Assembly: GCA_025057695.1 (NCBI GenBank)
Contig: JANWVB010000060.1
Coordinates: forward strand, 1 to 6,197
From: Patescibacteria group bacterium
GTDB taxonomy: Bacteria > Patescibacteriota > Microgenomatia > UBA8517
Reading direction: 5' to 3'
Length of the DNA stretch: 6,197 bases
The notes beneath the pieces are model-generated. The model made no database searches and had not been told where the DNA came from. It saw nothing but the letters and a program-made list of their open reading frames with translations. Positions 6,139-6,197 of the stretch are shown piece by piece (positions within the stretch are counted from its first letter, which is position 1; each line of letters begins with the position of its first letter). The position numbers and the translations under genes were made by a program.

Positions 6139-6197
6139 TCAGACACAATTTCTTGATGCAATATTTGGGCAGAAATCAAGACCATAGGCATTCCTAT
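6129..6197 (-). CDS. C-terminal fragment of an unidentified protein, cut by the right edge
   Basis: The - strand is open from the window edge for 22 codons, ending in TAG at 6131-6129. The tail runs IGMPMVLISAQILHQEIV then SEFK. Its mixed hydrophobic and charged pattern looks like a genuine protein end, perhaps a buried strand and an amphipathic helix, but I cannot assign a family. It converges on the surface protein gene with a 166-nt gap. With so little visible, chance openness remains possible. Confidence 0.5.
   Translation of the reverse strand: MGMPMVLISAQILHQEIVSEFK

Overview
The window is an AT-rich bacterial fragment with two complete genes on the + strand and a short piece of a - strand gene at each edge. 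The most likely source is a Candidate Phyla Radiation bacterium (Patescibacteria), probably of the Microgenomates type. This rests on protein style rather than on a marker gene. The large protein combines DUF2341 and LamG domains, a (Pro-Thr)n linker and a fibronectin-like domain just before a Ser/Thr/Asn-rich stalk and a C-terminal membrane helix. That build is familiar from Microgenomates surface proteins. Standard stops are used (TAA twice, TAG once) and Trp is TGG, so nothing suggests UGA recoding.

Layout. 1-58 (-): the possible N-terminus of an unidentified gene that runs off the left edge. 59-326: an AT-rich divergent intergenic region with candidate promoter elements. 327-1247 (+): a CorA-family divalent-cation channel with a YGMN motif and two C-terminal membrane helices. 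1248-1468: a 221-nt gap with two inverted repeats. 1469-5962 (+): a 1497-residue secreted, membrane-anchored modular surface protein. 5963-6128: a convergent intergenic region with a weak inverted repeat and part of an 18-bp tandem duplication. 6129-6197 (-): the C-terminal end of an unidentified gene entering from the right edge.

The large protein dominates the window. Its order is: N-terminal hydrophobic signal or anchor; DUF2341 plus a LamG-like jelly roll; a second LamG domain; a Pro/Thr linker; an SGNH/GDSL-type esterase-like domain related to sialate O-acetylesterases, with its own C-terminal beta module; a fibronectin III domain; a beta domain; a second fibronectin-like domain; a Ser/Asn/Thr-rich stalk; and a C-terminal membrane helix with a short basic tail. 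Its ten cysteines fall as exactly one pair in each of five domains, and the esterase region has none. This suggests a disulfide-stabilised exoprotein. By inference it is displayed on the cell surface, binds glycans through the LamG domains and may de-esterify acylated polysaccharide on a host or in the matrix. CorA is a housekeeping ion channel and has no evident functional link to it. I see no RNA gene, CRISPR array, insertion sequence or tRNA.
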